A DNA stretch of 64,000 nucleotides. Origin: Geodermatophilus arenarius. GTDB taxonomy: Bacteria; Actinomycetota; Actinomycetes; Mycobacteriales; Geodermatophilaceae. Location: the NCBI RefSeq assembly GCF_042654585.1, contig NZ_JBHSGR010000014.1, positions 1-64,000 of the forward strand, read 5' to 3'. Under the pieces are notes generated by a model. The model had not been told where the DNA came from and did no database searches. It saw only the letters and a list, made by a program, of their open reading frames with translations. Shown here piece after piece: positions 50,618 through 59,739 of this stretch; position 1 is the stretch's first letter, and the number at the start of each line of letters is the position of its first letter. A program made the position numbers and the translations under genes.

Positions 50618-53341
50618 TCAGTCGAGCGGGTGGGCGGCCAGCTCGGTGCGACTGGTGACGCCCAGCTTGGCGAACACGTTGCGCAGGTGGAAGTCGACGG
50701 TGCGCGGGCTGACGAACAGCTGCGCGGCGACGTCCCGGTTGGCCAGGCCCTGACGCACCAACCGGGCCACCTGCAGTTCCTGCGGGGTGAGGTCCACGAC
50801 CGTGGACGCGTCGCGACGGCGGGCGGTCTCGCCGGACGCGCGCAGCTCCTGCCGGGCGCGCTCGGCCCACGGCTGCGCGCCGAGGTCCTCGAACGTCTCG
50901 AGGGCGGCGCGCAGGTGAGGCCGGGCGTCGACCCGGCGGCGGGAGCGGCGCAGGAAGGCGCCGTACGCCAGCTGGGTGCGGGCCCGGTCGGGCGGGCGGT
51001 CGCTCTTGGCGTGCGCGGCGAGGGCCTGCTCGAAGTGGCGCTCGGCCTCGGGGCCGTCGGTGAGCAGCGCCCGGCCGTGCTCGGCCACGGCGGAGGCCCA
51101 GGCGGAGCCGGTGGCCTCGGCGAAGCCGGCCAGCTCCTCCACCCAGGCGTGAGCCGGGTGCGGCCGCCCGGCCCGCACGGCGGCCTCGATGCGGTCCGTG
51201 GCGGCCAGCCGGCGGGTCATCGGATGGCGGATCTGCTCCAGCTGGTGCAGCGCGGCGGCCGGATCGGCCGCGTCGCGCACGCCACGGGCCCACCGCAGCA
51301 CGTCGGGCACCACCTCGGCCAGGATGCCGAGCGCGTGATCGGCGCAGATCCGCTCCGCGTCGGCGAGGTACCGGTCCACCGCCCCGTCGCTCCGCAGCGC
51401 GGCCAGCAACGCCAGCCACGCGGTCGGCAGGGCGGCCAGCCCCCGGTGCCCGGACTGGTCGGCCAATGGCAGCGCCTCGGCGGCCGCGGCGCGGGCCGCG
51501 GTCCACCGCCCGGTGGCCACCTCCGCGAAGCCGAGCCGGGCCAGCGAGTAGAGGATCATCAGCACGGCGCCGGTGCTGCGCGCCCGGGTCAGCAGCTGCT
51601 CGTGGTAGCGCCGGGTCAACGCGTCGTCGCCCAGGTACATCGCGGCGATGCCCAGGTTGGGCAGCAGGTCCAGGTCCTCCTCGGCCAGGTGCTCGGCGAG
51701 GGCGAAGGCCTCCTCCAGCGGCGGCATCGCCCCCTGCCAGTCGCCGTGGACGGCGGCGTCGAGGCCGTGCAGCAGGTCGGAGAAGCACCGGGCGCGCACC
51801 GGCGCGTCGGGCCCGGGGCGGGGGACCAGGGCCGGAGGGGCGACGGCGCTGCCGGAGCGCGCACCGAACGCGGCCAGCGCCGCGGCGAACATGGCCATCT
51901 CCCGCGCACGCTGCGCGTCGTGCGGCGCCACCTCGGCGGCGGCCTGGAGCACCATCCGCTGCCCGGCGTGCAGCGAGCCGGTGTTCCACTCGATGCGCGC
52001 CCGGAGCCGGAGGACGTCCGCGAGCAGCAGCGCGTCACGCGCCTGCGCCGCGGCGGCGTCGACCAGCGCCCGGGCCCGGGCGGGTCGGGCGGCCAGCCAG
52101 GCGGAGCGGGCGGCGGCGTAGAGCCGCTCGGCCTGGGCGTTCCCGGCCGGTGAGAGCTCGGCGGCGCGTTCCCAGGCGGACGCGGCCGCCTCCAGACCTC
52201 CTCGCGCCCGGGCCCGCTCGGCGGCGGCGTCGAGCTCGGCGACCACGGCCTCGTCCGGCTCCTCGACGGCGGCGGCGAGGTGCCAGGCGCGCCGGTCGGC
52301 CTCGTCAGGGCCGGTCAGCACGGCCGCCAGGGCTCGATGGGCCCGTCGGCGCTCGGTGCTGGTGGCGGCGCCGTACACCGCCGAGCGCACCAGCGGGTGC
52401 CGGAGGTCGACGGCGGCGTCGCGGACCTGGAGCAGCCCCGAGCGCTCGGCCACCTGCAGTGCGTCCTCACCGGCTCCCAGGGAGGCGGCCGCCTGCCGCA
52501 CCACCCGCGTCTGACCGGAGTCGTCGGCGGCCGTGACCAGCAGAACCGTCCGGGCCTGCTCCGGCAGCCGCCGGTAGCGGTCGAGGAAGGCCCGCTCCAC
52601 GCCCTCGGTCAGCGGCAGCCGGGTCGGCAACCGCACCCGGCCGGACAGCTGCTCCGGCGTCAGGGCCCCGGCGAGCTCCACGAGCGCCAGGGGGTTGCCG
52701 CCGGTGCTCGCGACCAGCGCGTCGCGCACCTCCGGGGGGACGGGGACCCCGGCGCGGGCGGAGAGCAGGTCACCGGCGGCCTGGGCGTCGAGGGCCCCGA
52801 CGGCGAGGCGGGGCAGGTCACCACTGTCGAAGGTGCGCACGTCGGCGTCGCGGGCGGTGAACAGGAGGGCGACCCGCTCCACCTGGAGTCGCCGGGCCAC
52901 GAACAGCAGCGCCGCGGCGGACGCGTCGTCGAGCCAGTGGGCGTCGTCGACGACGGCGAGCACCGGGCGGCGCTGTCCGGCGTCGGCGAGGACGTTCAAC
53001 GCGGCCAGGAAGACCAGGAAGCGGTCGCCGGGGCCGTCGTCGACCTCACCGAAGGCCGCCCGCAGCGCCCGGGCCTGCGGCTGCGGCAGGTGGTGCGCAC
53101 AGTCGGCCACGACCGGGCGCAGCAGACGGTGGAGCGCGGCGAACGCCAGCGGGGACTCCGACTCCAGACCCTGCGTGCGGAGCACCGTCATGCCGTCGGC
53201 CCGGGCCACCGTGTCGCGCAACAACGCCGACTTGCCCACCCCCGGGTGTCCGACCAGCACCAGCGCCCCGCCCCGGCCGGCCCACGCCTCGTCCACCAGT
53301 GCGGCGATGGCTGCCCGCTCGGAGTCCCTGCCGGAGAGCAC
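50618..53341 (-). CDS. LuxR-type ATPase regulator (LAL), copy 2
   Basis: 907 aa, colinear with copy 1. Walker A in LVGHPGVGKSALLRDTVARADG, Walker B VLAVVDDAHWLDDAS, shared block SPLAFAALHRLL. TPR-like middle. HTH: LTPQELQVARLVRQGLANRDVAAQLFVSPRTVDFHLRNVFAKLGVTSRTEL. The recognition helix is identical to copy 1, so the two may bind the same promoters. Divergent from the MFS exporter across 174 bp, which makes that gene a plausible target. Confidence 0.93.
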   Translation of the reverse strand: MLSGRDSERAAIAALVDEAWAGRGGALVLVGHPGVGKSALLRDTVARADGMTVLRTQGLESESPLAFAALHRLLRPVVADCAHHLPQPQARALRAAFGEVDDGPGDRFLVFLAALNVLADAGQRRPVLAVVDDAHWLDDASAAALLFVARRLQVERVALLFTARDADVRTFDSGDLPRLAVGALDAQAAGDLLSARAGVPVPPEVRDALVASTGGNPLALVELAGALTPEQLSGRVRLPTRLPLTEGVERAFLDRYRRLPEQARTVLLVTAADDSGQTRVVRQAAASLGAGEDALQVAERSGLLQVRDAAVDLRHPLVRSAVYGAATSTERRRAHRALAAVLTGPDEADRRAWHLAAAVEEPDEAVVAELDAAAERARARGGLEAAASAWERAAELSPAGNAQAERLYAAARSAWLAARPARARALVDAAAAQARDALLLADVLRLRARIEWNTGSLHAGQRMVLQAAAEVAPHDAQRAREMAMFAAALAAFGARSGSAVAPPALVPRPGPDAPVRARCFSDLLHGLDAAVHGDWQGAMPPLEEAFALAEHLAEEDLDLLPNLGIAAMYLGDDALTRRYHEQLLTRARSTGAVLMILYSLARLGFAEVATGRWTAARAAAAEALPLADQSGHRGLAALPTAWLALLAALRSDGAVDRYLADAERICADHALGILAEVVPDVLRWARGVRDAADPAAALHQLEQIRHPMTRRLAATDRIEAAVRAGRPHPAHAWVEELAGFAEATGSAWASAVAEHGRALLTDGPEAERHFEQALAAHAKSDRPPDRARTQLAYGAFLRRSRRRVDARPHLRAALETFEDLGAQPWAERARQELRASGETARRRDASTVVDLTPQELQVARLVRQGLANRDVAAQLFVSPRTVDFHLRNVFAKLGVTSRTELAAHPLD

Positions 53342-53515
53342 GCCGAGACCCTAGTGCGCCACCGGACGGAACCGAGCCGCCTTCCCCGCGCGGTTCCCGG
53401 CCGGACGGGTCGTCGCCCGCGGGCAGGCCATCCCGGCGGAACCACCGGCGCGACCGGACTCCGCCACGCCGGACGGTGGCGGCACACCCGGACCTGCCTC
53501 CCGAGGAGGGAACCC

Positions 53516-55027
53516 GTGACGACCCACTCCGCCGCCGGACCGGCGGCGCCCGCCCACCCGCACCCGTCAGCCCACCCGACCGTGCCCACCGTCGACGAGC
53601 CGCGCCGGCCGTGGACCGTCTTCGGTCTGATGATCACCGCGCAGGTGATGGTGATCCTCGACGTCTCCGTGGTGAACGTCGCACTGCCGTCGATCAGCCG
53701 CGGTCTGCACCTCTCGGCCGCGGACTACCAGTGGACCGTCAGCGCCTACGTGCTGCTCTCCGGCGGCCTGCTCCTGCTCGGCGGTCGCATCGCGGACCTG
53801 ATCGACCGCCGGGGGGCGTTCCTCACCGGCGTCGGCCTGTTCACCGCCGCCTCCCTGACCAGCGCGCTCGCCCAGGCCCCGTGGATGCTGGTCGTCTCCC
53901 GCGCCGCGCAGGGAGCCGGCGCCGCGCTGCTCACCCCCGCGGCGCTGTCGATCGTCATGACCGCCTACGCCGGCAGGCAGCGGCAGACGGCGCTCGCCGT
54001 GTGGGGCACCGTCGGCAGCCTCGGCATCGCCGCCGGCGTGCTGTTCGGCGGGGCGCTGACCAGCGCACTGGGCTGGCGGGCGGTGTTCTTCGTCAACGTG
54101 CCGATCGGCGTCGCCGTCGTCCTCGGCACCCTGCGCGCCGTGGCCCGGGGCGCCTCCCGGGCGGGGGCGCTGCGCCGGCTCGACGTGCCGGGCGCGCTGA
54201 CCCTGGTGGGCGGGCTGCTGGCCCTGGTGTCCGGCATCGAGGCCACCCGCTCGGCCGGCTGGACGGCGCCCCGCACCTGGCTCGCGCTGGCCGCCGCCGC
54301 GGTGCTGCTGACCGCCTTCGCCCGGTTCGAGCGGCGCACCACCGATCCCCTCGTGCCCCCGGCGACCTGGCGCATCCGGTCGCTGGTCTCCGCCTCGGCG
54401 GTCATGGCCGGCGTCACCGGCGTGGTGGTCGGCGCCGTCTTCCTGACCTCGCTGTACCTGCAGGACGTCGTCGGAGCCTCGCCGGTCGTGGCCGGCCTGG
54501 AGTTCCTGCCCCTGGCCGGCGCGATCACCCTCGCCGCCACCGCCGCGTCGAAGGTGGTCGGCCGGGTCGGTGCCCGCACGCTGGTCCTCGGCGGCCTGGT
54601 CGTCATGGCCGGCGGCGCGCTCCTTCTGGCCGCGAACGCCGGCGGCACCTCCTACGCCGCCGACGTGCTGCCCGGCCTCCTGCTCGTCGGCGCGGGCGTG
54701 GGGCCGATGTTCGTGGCGATCGCGGTCGCCGCGATGGGCGACGTGCCGGGCGAGAGCTCCGGCGTGGCGAGCGGGCTGATGATGACCGGACACGAGATCG
54801 GCGCGGCCCTCGGCGTCGCCGGGCTCACCGCCGTCGCCGGTGACCTCGCCACCTCCGCCGGTCTGGTCGACGGCTACGGGCGCGCATTCGCTGCCGCCGC
54901 CGGTGTCCTGGTCGCCCTGTTCGTCCTCACCGCACTCGCCGTGCCCGGCGGCCGGCCGGCCGCCGCAGCCGCCGGCCACGGCGCCCACGGCCACGGCGCC
55001 CACGGCCACGGCGCCCACGGCCACTGA
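53516..55027 (+). CDS. MFS exporter (DHA2/14-TM type) with His-rich tail
   Basis: 503 aa from a GTG with GAGGAGGGAACCC. About 14 membrane helices. DHA2 marks: VILDVSVVNVALPSISRGL at TM1 and GALLTPAALSIVMTAYAGRQRQTALAVWGTVGSLGIAAG. Exports drugs by proton antiport in characterised members. Its last 17 residues are Gly/His/Ala repeats (GHGAHGHGAHGHGAHGH), a likely metal-binding cytoplasmic tail. The N-terminus is also His/Pro-rich. It begins a same-strand run with CopZ and a copper ATPase, and is divergent from LuxR copy 2. Confidence 0.92.
   Translation: MTTHSAAGPAAPAHPHPSAHPTVPTVDEPRRPWTVFGLMITAQVMVILDVSVVNVALPSISRGLHLSAADYQWTVSAYVLLSGGLLLLGGRIADLIDRRGAFLTGVGLFTAASLTSALAQAPWMLVVSRAAQGAGAALLTPAALSIVMTAYAGRQRQTALAVWGTVGSLGIAAGVLFGGALTSALGWRAVFFVNVPIGVAVVLGTLRAVARGASRAGALRRLDVPGALTLVGGLLALVSGIEATRSAGWTAPRTWLALAAAAVLLTAFARFERRTTDPLVPPATWRIRSLVSASAVMAGVTGVVVGAVFLTSLYLQDVVGASPVVAGLEFLPLAGAITLAATAASKVVGRVGARTLVLGGLVVMAGGALLLAANAGGTSYAADVLPGLLLVGAGVGPMFVAIAVAAMGDVPGESSGVASGLMMTGHEIGAALGVAGLTAVAGDLATSAGLVDGYGRAFAAAAGVLVALFVLTALAVPGGRPAAAAAGHGAHGHGAHGHGAHGH
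54974..55024 (+). repeat. 15-bp in-frame tandem repeat coding the His-rich tail
   Basis: GGCCACGGCGCCCAC repeated three times (54974-54988, 54989-55003, 55004-55018), with a 6-base partial copy, ending at the stop. Each unit encodes Gly-His-Gly-Ala-His. Unit number may vary between strains. Confidence 0.95.
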
Positions 55028-55150
55028 GCCACCCGGCGCTCCCGGCCTCCTGGCGAACCCGGCGTGGATCCCGGCGATTTCCCCGGTGAGAGCGACCCAC
55101 CCCCACGCCGACTCTCGTCCCCGACCCCACCACCACCCCGAGGAGTCCCC

Positions 55151-55384
55151 GTGCTGTCCAACACGCCCCGCACCTTCGTCGGCTCGACCACCTTCACCGT
55201 CACCGGCATGACCTGCGCGCACTGCCAGCGGGCGGTCACCGAGGAGATCTCCGGCGTGGCCGGCGTCCGGTCGGTCACCGTCGACCTGGCCAGCGGCACC
55301 GTCACCGTCACTGCCGACCGCCCGGTCGACCGCGCCGACATCGCCGCCGCCGTCGACGAGGCCGGCTACGCCCTCGTCCCGTAG
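55151..55384 (+). CDS. copZ: CopZ-like heavy-metal-associated (HMA) chaperone
   Basis: 77 aa. A single HMA domain: STTFTVTGMTCAHCQRAVTEEISGVAGVRSVTVDLASGTVTVTADRPVDRADIAAAVDEAGYALV. The metal site is the M-x-C-x-x-C of GMTCAHC. Expected to bind Cu(I) in the cytosol and hand it to the P-type ATPase encoded 4 kb downstream. GTG start with AGGAGTCCCC. No CsoR-like gene or CsoR operator was seen nearby. Confidence 0.93.
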   Translation: MLSNTPRTFVGSTTFTVTGMTCAHCQRAVTEEISGVAGVRSVTVDLASGTVTVTADRPVDRADIAAAVDEAGYALVP

Positions 55385-55492
55385 CCCTCATCGCCACCCC
55401 GCTGTCCGGGTCGTCCACCGGCACTCCGGCCCCACGACCCGGGCAGCGGCGTCCGGAGTCCACCGTCCGCCACCGCTTGCCAGGAGCCCGCC

Positions 55493-55627
55493 ATGACCTC
55501 CACCCACGAGCACCTCACTCGCTCGCGCCAGCAGGAACTGATCCGCGAGGCCGAGCACGCCCGGCTGGTCCGCTGCCTGCGCCCGGCCCGGCCCTGGCGA
55601 CGCCCCCGCCCGTGCCCCTGCGCCTGA
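55493..55627 (+). CDS. 44-aa basic protein ending in CPCA
   Basis: 44 aa: MTSTHEHLTRSRQQELIREA, then EHARLVRCLRP and a basic tail PWRRPRPCPCA. ATG preceded by CAGGAGCCCGCC. Three Cys, two in a C-P-C motif at the end, and His at the start, so metal binding is conceivable in this copper-related setting. Short helical proteins of this kind are common in actinobacteria. Function unknown. Confidence 0.65.
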   Translation: MTSTHEHLTRSRQQELIREAEHARLVRCLRPARPWRRPRPCPCA

Positions 55628-55691
55628 CCGCCGCCTCCACCACCTCGACCCGCTTGCCGCCCCCGACGACCCGCTCCTCCCGGGAGAGACG

Positions 55692-56486
55692 ATGACCGTC
55701 ACCGACACGCAGCCCGCCCCGCCCCCGACCCGGCCCGTGATCGCCGCCCGCGCGGTCGACGTGGTCAAGACCCACGGCCGTGGCGAGGCCGCCGTCCGCG
55801 CCCTCGACTCGGCCAGCGTCACCATCCCTGCTGGGGACTTCACCGCCGTCATGGGACCGTCCGGGTCGGGCAAGTCCACCCTGATCCACACCCTCGCCGG
55901 CCTGGACGACATCGACTCCGGCCAGGTGTTCGTCGGCGACACCGACCTGGGCGCGCTGTCCGAGCGCGGCCGCACCCTGCTGCGCCGCGAGCGGCTGGGC
56001 TTCGTGTTCCAGGCGTTCAACCTCATCCCGGCGCTGACCGCGGCGGAGAACATCGCGCTGCCGCTGACCCTGGCCGGCAAGCGGCCGGATCCGGCGTGGA
56101 CGGACGAGCTCGTGCACATGCTCGGCCTCCAGACCCGGCTCGACCACCGCCCGGCCCAGTTGTCCGGTGGCCAGCAGCAGCGGGTCGCCGTCGGCCGGGC
56201 CCTGATCGCCCGCCCGGAGCTGGTGTTCGCCGACGAGCCGACCGGCAACCTCGACTCCCGCGCCGGCGCCGCGCTGCTGACGTTCCTGCGTGACGCCACC
56301 CGCAGCTTCGGCCAGACGATCGTCATGGTCACCCACGACCCGGTCGCCGCCGCCTACGCCGACCGGGTGGTCTTCCTCGCCGACGGCCGGATCGTCGACG
56401 AGCTCACCGGCCCCACCGCCGAGACCGTGCTGGCCCGCCTCGCCCGCCTCGACGTCTCCCGCCGCGACGAGCCGGTGGGGGCGTGA
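55692..56486 (+). CDS. ABC transporter ATP-binding protein (MacB/LolD type)
   Basis: 264 aa. Walker A GPSGSGKST near 55-63, Q-loop VFQAFNLIPALTAAENIALPL, signature LSGGQQQRVAVGRAL, Walker B LVFADEPTGNLDSR, His switch VMVTHDPVAAAYADRV. Works with the next gene, whose GTG overlaps its stop (GTGA). MacB-type systems move or release substrates at the membrane using the permease as a lever; no MacA-like adaptor is present. Confidence 0.94.
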   Translation: MTVTDTQPAPPPTRPVIAARAVDVVKTHGRGEAAVRALDSASVTIPAGDFTAVMGPSGSGKSTLIHTLAGLDDIDSGQVFVGDTDLGALSERGRTLLRRERLGFVFQAFNLIPALTAAENIALPLTLAGKRPDPAWTDELVHMLGLQTRLDHRPAQLSGGQQQRVAVGRALIARPELVFADEPTGNLDSRAGAALLTFLRDATRSFGQTIVMVTHDPVAAAYADRVVFLADGRIVDELTGPTAETVLARLARLDVSRRDEPVGA

Positions 56487-59020
56487 TCGCGATGTGGCGC
56501 CTGTCCTGGTCCAACGCGCTCGCGCACCGCTCCCGGCTGACGCTGACGTGGCTCGCCGTCGCGCTCGGCGTCGCGTTCGCCGTCGGCAGCCTGGTGCTCA
56601 CCGACACCAGCACCCGCCTGCTCGACGAGCAGTTCCGCACCACCGCCGCCGGGGTGGACCTCACCGTCCGGGATGCGGCCGCCTTCGACGCCGCGATGGG
56701 CGTGGAGGTGGCGCGCGACCCGCTGCCGGCCGACCTGGCCGACCGGATCGCCGCCGTCGCCGGCGTCGGCCGGATCCGCCCGGTGGCCTCCGGACCGGGG
56801 CAGCTGCAGGTCCGCGGCACCGCCGTGGAACCCGCCGGGCCGACGATCCTCGGCACCTGGGCCGAGGCCCCGTTCACCGCCTACGAGCTCAGGTCCGGGC
56901 ACGCCCCCCGTGCGGCCGACGAGGTCGTCCTGGACGCCGCCACCGCCGATGAGCAGGGCATCGCCCTCGGTGACACGGTCACCGTCTCGGCCACCGCGAC
57001 CCGGCAGCTGCGCGTGGTCGGGCTGACCGGCGTCGGCGACCGCGACGGGCTGGCCAACAGCACCGTGGTGCTCGTCGACCTGCCCACCGCCCAGACGCTG
57101 CTCGACCTCGGTACCGGCCTCACCTCGGTCGACGTGATCGCCGCCGACGGTGTTGCCGTGACCGACCTGCGCGGCGACCTCGCCGCCGCGCTCGGCGCGC
57201 AGTACGCCGTCACCGGCGGCCAGGACGCCGCCGCCGCCAGCGCCGACGCGGCGAAGGAGAGCATCGGCTACCTGCGCATCGTGCTCCTCGCGCTCGCCGC
57301 CGCCGGGCTGGTGGTCGGGGCGTTCCTGATCGCCAACACCTTCGCCATCGTGCTCACCCAGCGGGCCCGGGAACTGGCGTTGCTGCGTGCCGCCGGGGCC
57401 ACCGGCCGGCAGGTGTTCGGCTCGGTGCTCGGCGAGGCGTTGCTGGTCGGCCTCACCGGCGCGGCCGGCGGCACCGCGGCCGGCATCGGTGCCGCGCACG
57501 CGCTGCGCGGCCTCGCCCGGGGCGCCGGACTGGCGCTGCCCGACGGCCCGCTCACCGTCACCGCCCGCACGCTGGTCGTCGGTCTGGCCGCGGGCACGCT
57601 GATCACGCTGCTGGCGGCGCTCGGCCCGGCCCGCCGCGCGGCCCGCACCGCCCCCGTCGAGGCGATGCGGGCCGCCGCGCCGGTGCCCGCCGGTCCGCGG
57701 CGGGGCCGTCTGGTCACCGGCTGGGTGCTGCTCGGCCTGGGCCTGGTGCAGCTGGTCGCGGCCGCGCTGCTGGGCAACGTCACCGGCGTCGGCCTCGGCG
57801 CGGTGCCGCTGCTGGCCGCGCTGGTCGTGCTCGCTCCCGTGCTCGCGCCACGGCTGGCCCGCGCGGTCGGCCGACCGCTCGACGGGCTGGGCGTGCCCGG
57901 GCGGCTGGCCCGGGAGTCCACCGTGCGCGACCCGCGGCGCACCGCGGCCACCGCGACGGCTCTCGCCCTGGGCCTGGCGCTGATCGTGTTCGTCACGGTG
58001 GTCGGCAGCTCGGTGAAGGCGATCGGCGCCAGCTCGGGCGAGGCGATCACCGCCGACCTGCTGGTGCAGAGCAGCGGCGACGAGATGCTCGGTGGGCTCT
58101 CCCCGGAGGTCGCCGCGCGCGTCGCCGCCCGACCGGAGGTCGCCGCGACCTCCCCGGTCCGTTTCGGCCACTGGCTGGACGCCGGGACGACCAGCGCGCT
58201 CACCGCGGTCGACCCGGCAACCCTCCCGTCGGTCGCCGACGTCGAGATGGCCGCCGGCAGTCTGGCGGCGCTCGACGGCGGGGGGATCGTGCTCGCTGCC
58301 GACGTCGCCGCCGAGCGCGGCCTGTCCGTCGGCGACACCCTGGCGATGACCTTCTCGCGCGACGGCGAACAGCTGCTGCCGGTCGTCGGGCTGATGGCCG
58401 ACGACTCGGCCCGGGCGCTGTCCACCAGCTACGTGCTCTCCCTCGGCACCTACGCCGCGCACTACAGCGAGAACGTCGACGCCACCGTCTACGTCGCCCT
58501 CGCCGACGGGGTCGACCCGGGCGAGGCGCGGACGGCGGTGGAGGCCGCGGTTGCCGACTTCCCGAACGCCGAGGTCCTCGACCAGGCCGAGGCCGCCGCC
58601 GACCGCGCCGCCGCCGTCGACCAGGTGCTCGGGCTGATCACCGTGCTGCTCGGGTTCGCGGTGCTGATCGCGCTGCTGGGCATCACCAACACCCTGGCGC
58701 TGTCCATCGTCGAGCGGACCCGGGAGATCGGACTGCTGCGGGCGGTCGGTATGACACGGGCGCAGCTGTCGTGGATGGTCCGCGCCGAGGCGCTGCTCAT
58801 CGCCGCGGTCGCCGTGGTCACCGGCGTCGCCCTCGGTCTGGGGTTGGCGGCGGCCACCCTGGCCGGACTGTCCGCGGACGAGCCCCTGGTCATCGAGGTG
58901 CCCGTCGGACAGGTGGTGGCCGTCGTCGCCGCCGCAGTCCTCGCCGGTCTGGTCGCCGGGCTCGTGCCCGCCCGACGCGCCGCCCGGCTCGACGTGCTCA
59001 CCGCGATCGCCACCCAGTGA
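56483..59020 (+). CDS. ABC transporter permease with two FtsX domains
   Basis: 845 aa. N-terminal helix LTWLAVALGVAFAVGSLVL, a large extracytoplasmic (MacB_PCD-like) domain about 50-250, then FtsX helices (LALAAAGLVVGAFLIANTFAIVLTQRARELALLRAAGATGRQVFGSVL). A second extracytoplasmic region lies about 500-690, then a second FtsX core (VLLGFAVLIALLGITNTLALSIVERTREIGLLRAVGMTRAQLSWMV). Full-length for a fused two-unit permease. Coupled to the ATPase gene. Confidence 0.93.
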   Translation: MIAMWRLSWSNALAHRSRLTLTWLAVALGVAFAVGSLVLTDTSTRLLDEQFRTTAAGVDLTVRDAAAFDAAMGVEVARDPLPADLADRIAAVAGVGRIRPVASGPGQLQVRGTAVEPAGPTILGTWAEAPFTAYELRSGHAPRAADEVVLDAATADEQGIALGDTVTVSATATRQLRVVGLTGVGDRDGLANSTVVLVDLPTAQTLLDLGTGLTSVDVIAADGVAVTDLRGDLAAALGAQYAVTGGQDAAAASADAAKESIGYLRIVLLALAAAGLVVGAFLIANTFAIVLTQRARELALLRAAGATGRQVFGSVLGEALLVGLTGAAGGTAAGIGAAHALRGLARGAGLALPDGPLTVTARTLVVGLAAGTLITLLAALGPARRAARTAPVEAMRAAAPVPAGPRRGRLVTGWVLLGLGLVQLVAAALLGNVTGVGLGAVPLLAALVVLAPVLAPRLARAVGRPLDGLGVPGRLARESTVRDPRRTAATATALALGLALIVFVTVVGSSVKAIGASSGEAITADLLVQSSGDEMLGGLSPEVAARVAARPEVAATSPVRFGHWLDAGTTSALTAVDPATLPSVADVEMAAGSLAALDGGGIVLAADVAAERGLSVGDTLAMTFSRDGEQLLPVVGLMADDSARALSTSYVLSLGTYAAHYSENVDATVYVALADGVDPGEARTAVEAAVADFPNAEVLDQAEAAADRAAAVDQVLGLITVLLGFAVLIALLGITNTLALSIVERTREIGLLRAVGMTRAQLSWMVRAEALLIAAVAVVTGVALGLGLAAATLAGLSADEPLVIEVPVGQVVAVVAAAVLAGLVAGLVPARRAARLDVLTAIATQ

Positions 59021-59026
59021 CTCGGC

Positions 59027-59056
59027 GCGCCGGCCCGCCACCGGGCGGGCCGGCGC
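59027..59056 (+). terminator. Terminator after the ABC exporter operon
   Basis: Perfect 13-bp stem GCGCCGGCCCGCC (59027-59039)/GGCGGGCCGGCGC (59044-59056) with a 4-base loop, 6 bases after the permease stop. Confidence 0.82.
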
Positions 59057-59119
59057 CCCGGAGTGGTCCGCGCTCACGCCCCCGCCTGCCCCCGACCGCC
59101 CGTCCGACCAGGAGCTGCC

Positions 59120-59620
59120 ATGACCGACGCCCCGATGACCGCCCCCACCGCCGCGGTCGTGATCCGCCGGGCCACCCCGGCCGACACCACCGAGGTGGCG
59201 GCGATGGTCCGCGAGATCGCCGCACACGAGGACCAGGCCGCGTCCGTGCACGTGCCCGACGACCAGTGGCACGGGCTGCTCGAGCGGCCCGAGGTGGTCG
59301 TGCTGCTCGCCGAGCGCGACGGCGCGGCCGTCGGCTACGTCTCGGCGATCCGGCGGCTGCACCTGTGGACGGGCGGTGACGTGCTCGACCTCGACGACCT
59401 CTACGTCCGGCCCGGACACCGCGACACCGGCGTCGGCCGGCGGCTGATGGCTGCACTCGCCACCCTGGCCGCACCCGAGCAGCTGCTCATCCGGTGGGGC
59501 ACGGAGGTCGACAACATCGACGCCCAGCGGTTCTACCGCCGCCTCGGCGCCACCCTCCGGCCCAAGATCCTCGCCGCCTGGACGCCTGCCGTGTACGGCG
59601 CGCTGGTCCCCGGCCGTTGA
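59120..59620 (+). CDS. GNAT family N-acetyltransferase
   Basis: 166 aa, ATG with AGGAGCTGCC. Core: VVIRRATPADTTEVAAMVREIAAHED, VVLLAERDGAAVGYVSAIRRLHLWTGGDVLDLDDLYVRPGHRDTGVGRRLMAALATLA (acetyl-CoA pyrophosphate loop R-x-x-G-V-G-R-R), and EVDNIDAQRFYRRLGATLRPKIL. Acceptor unknown; several aminoglycoside- and polyamine-type GNATs share this build, but no resistance role is implied. Confidence 0.9.
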   Translation: MTDAPMTAPTAAVVIRRATPADTTEVAAMVREIAAHEDQAASVHVPDDQWHGLLERPEVVVLLAERDGAAVGYVSAIRRLHLWTGGDVLDLDDLYVRPGHRDTGVGRRLMAALATLAAPEQLLIRWGTEVDNIDAQRFYRRLGATLRPKILAAWTPAVYGALVPGR

Positions 59621-59739
59621 ACCCGCTGGTCCGGGGATCCGCCGGGTCGGAGAACCCGGCGAATCCACCGGTCCGAGCCTGCGCGCCACCGCCGACAGTC
59701 AGCCGTAGCCGACGACCCGATCGACCCCAGGAGTCCGGG

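Noticed and set aside
56354..59689. Antisense open frame opposite the ABC permease
   Set aside because: No domain or start signal; composition typical of shadow frames.
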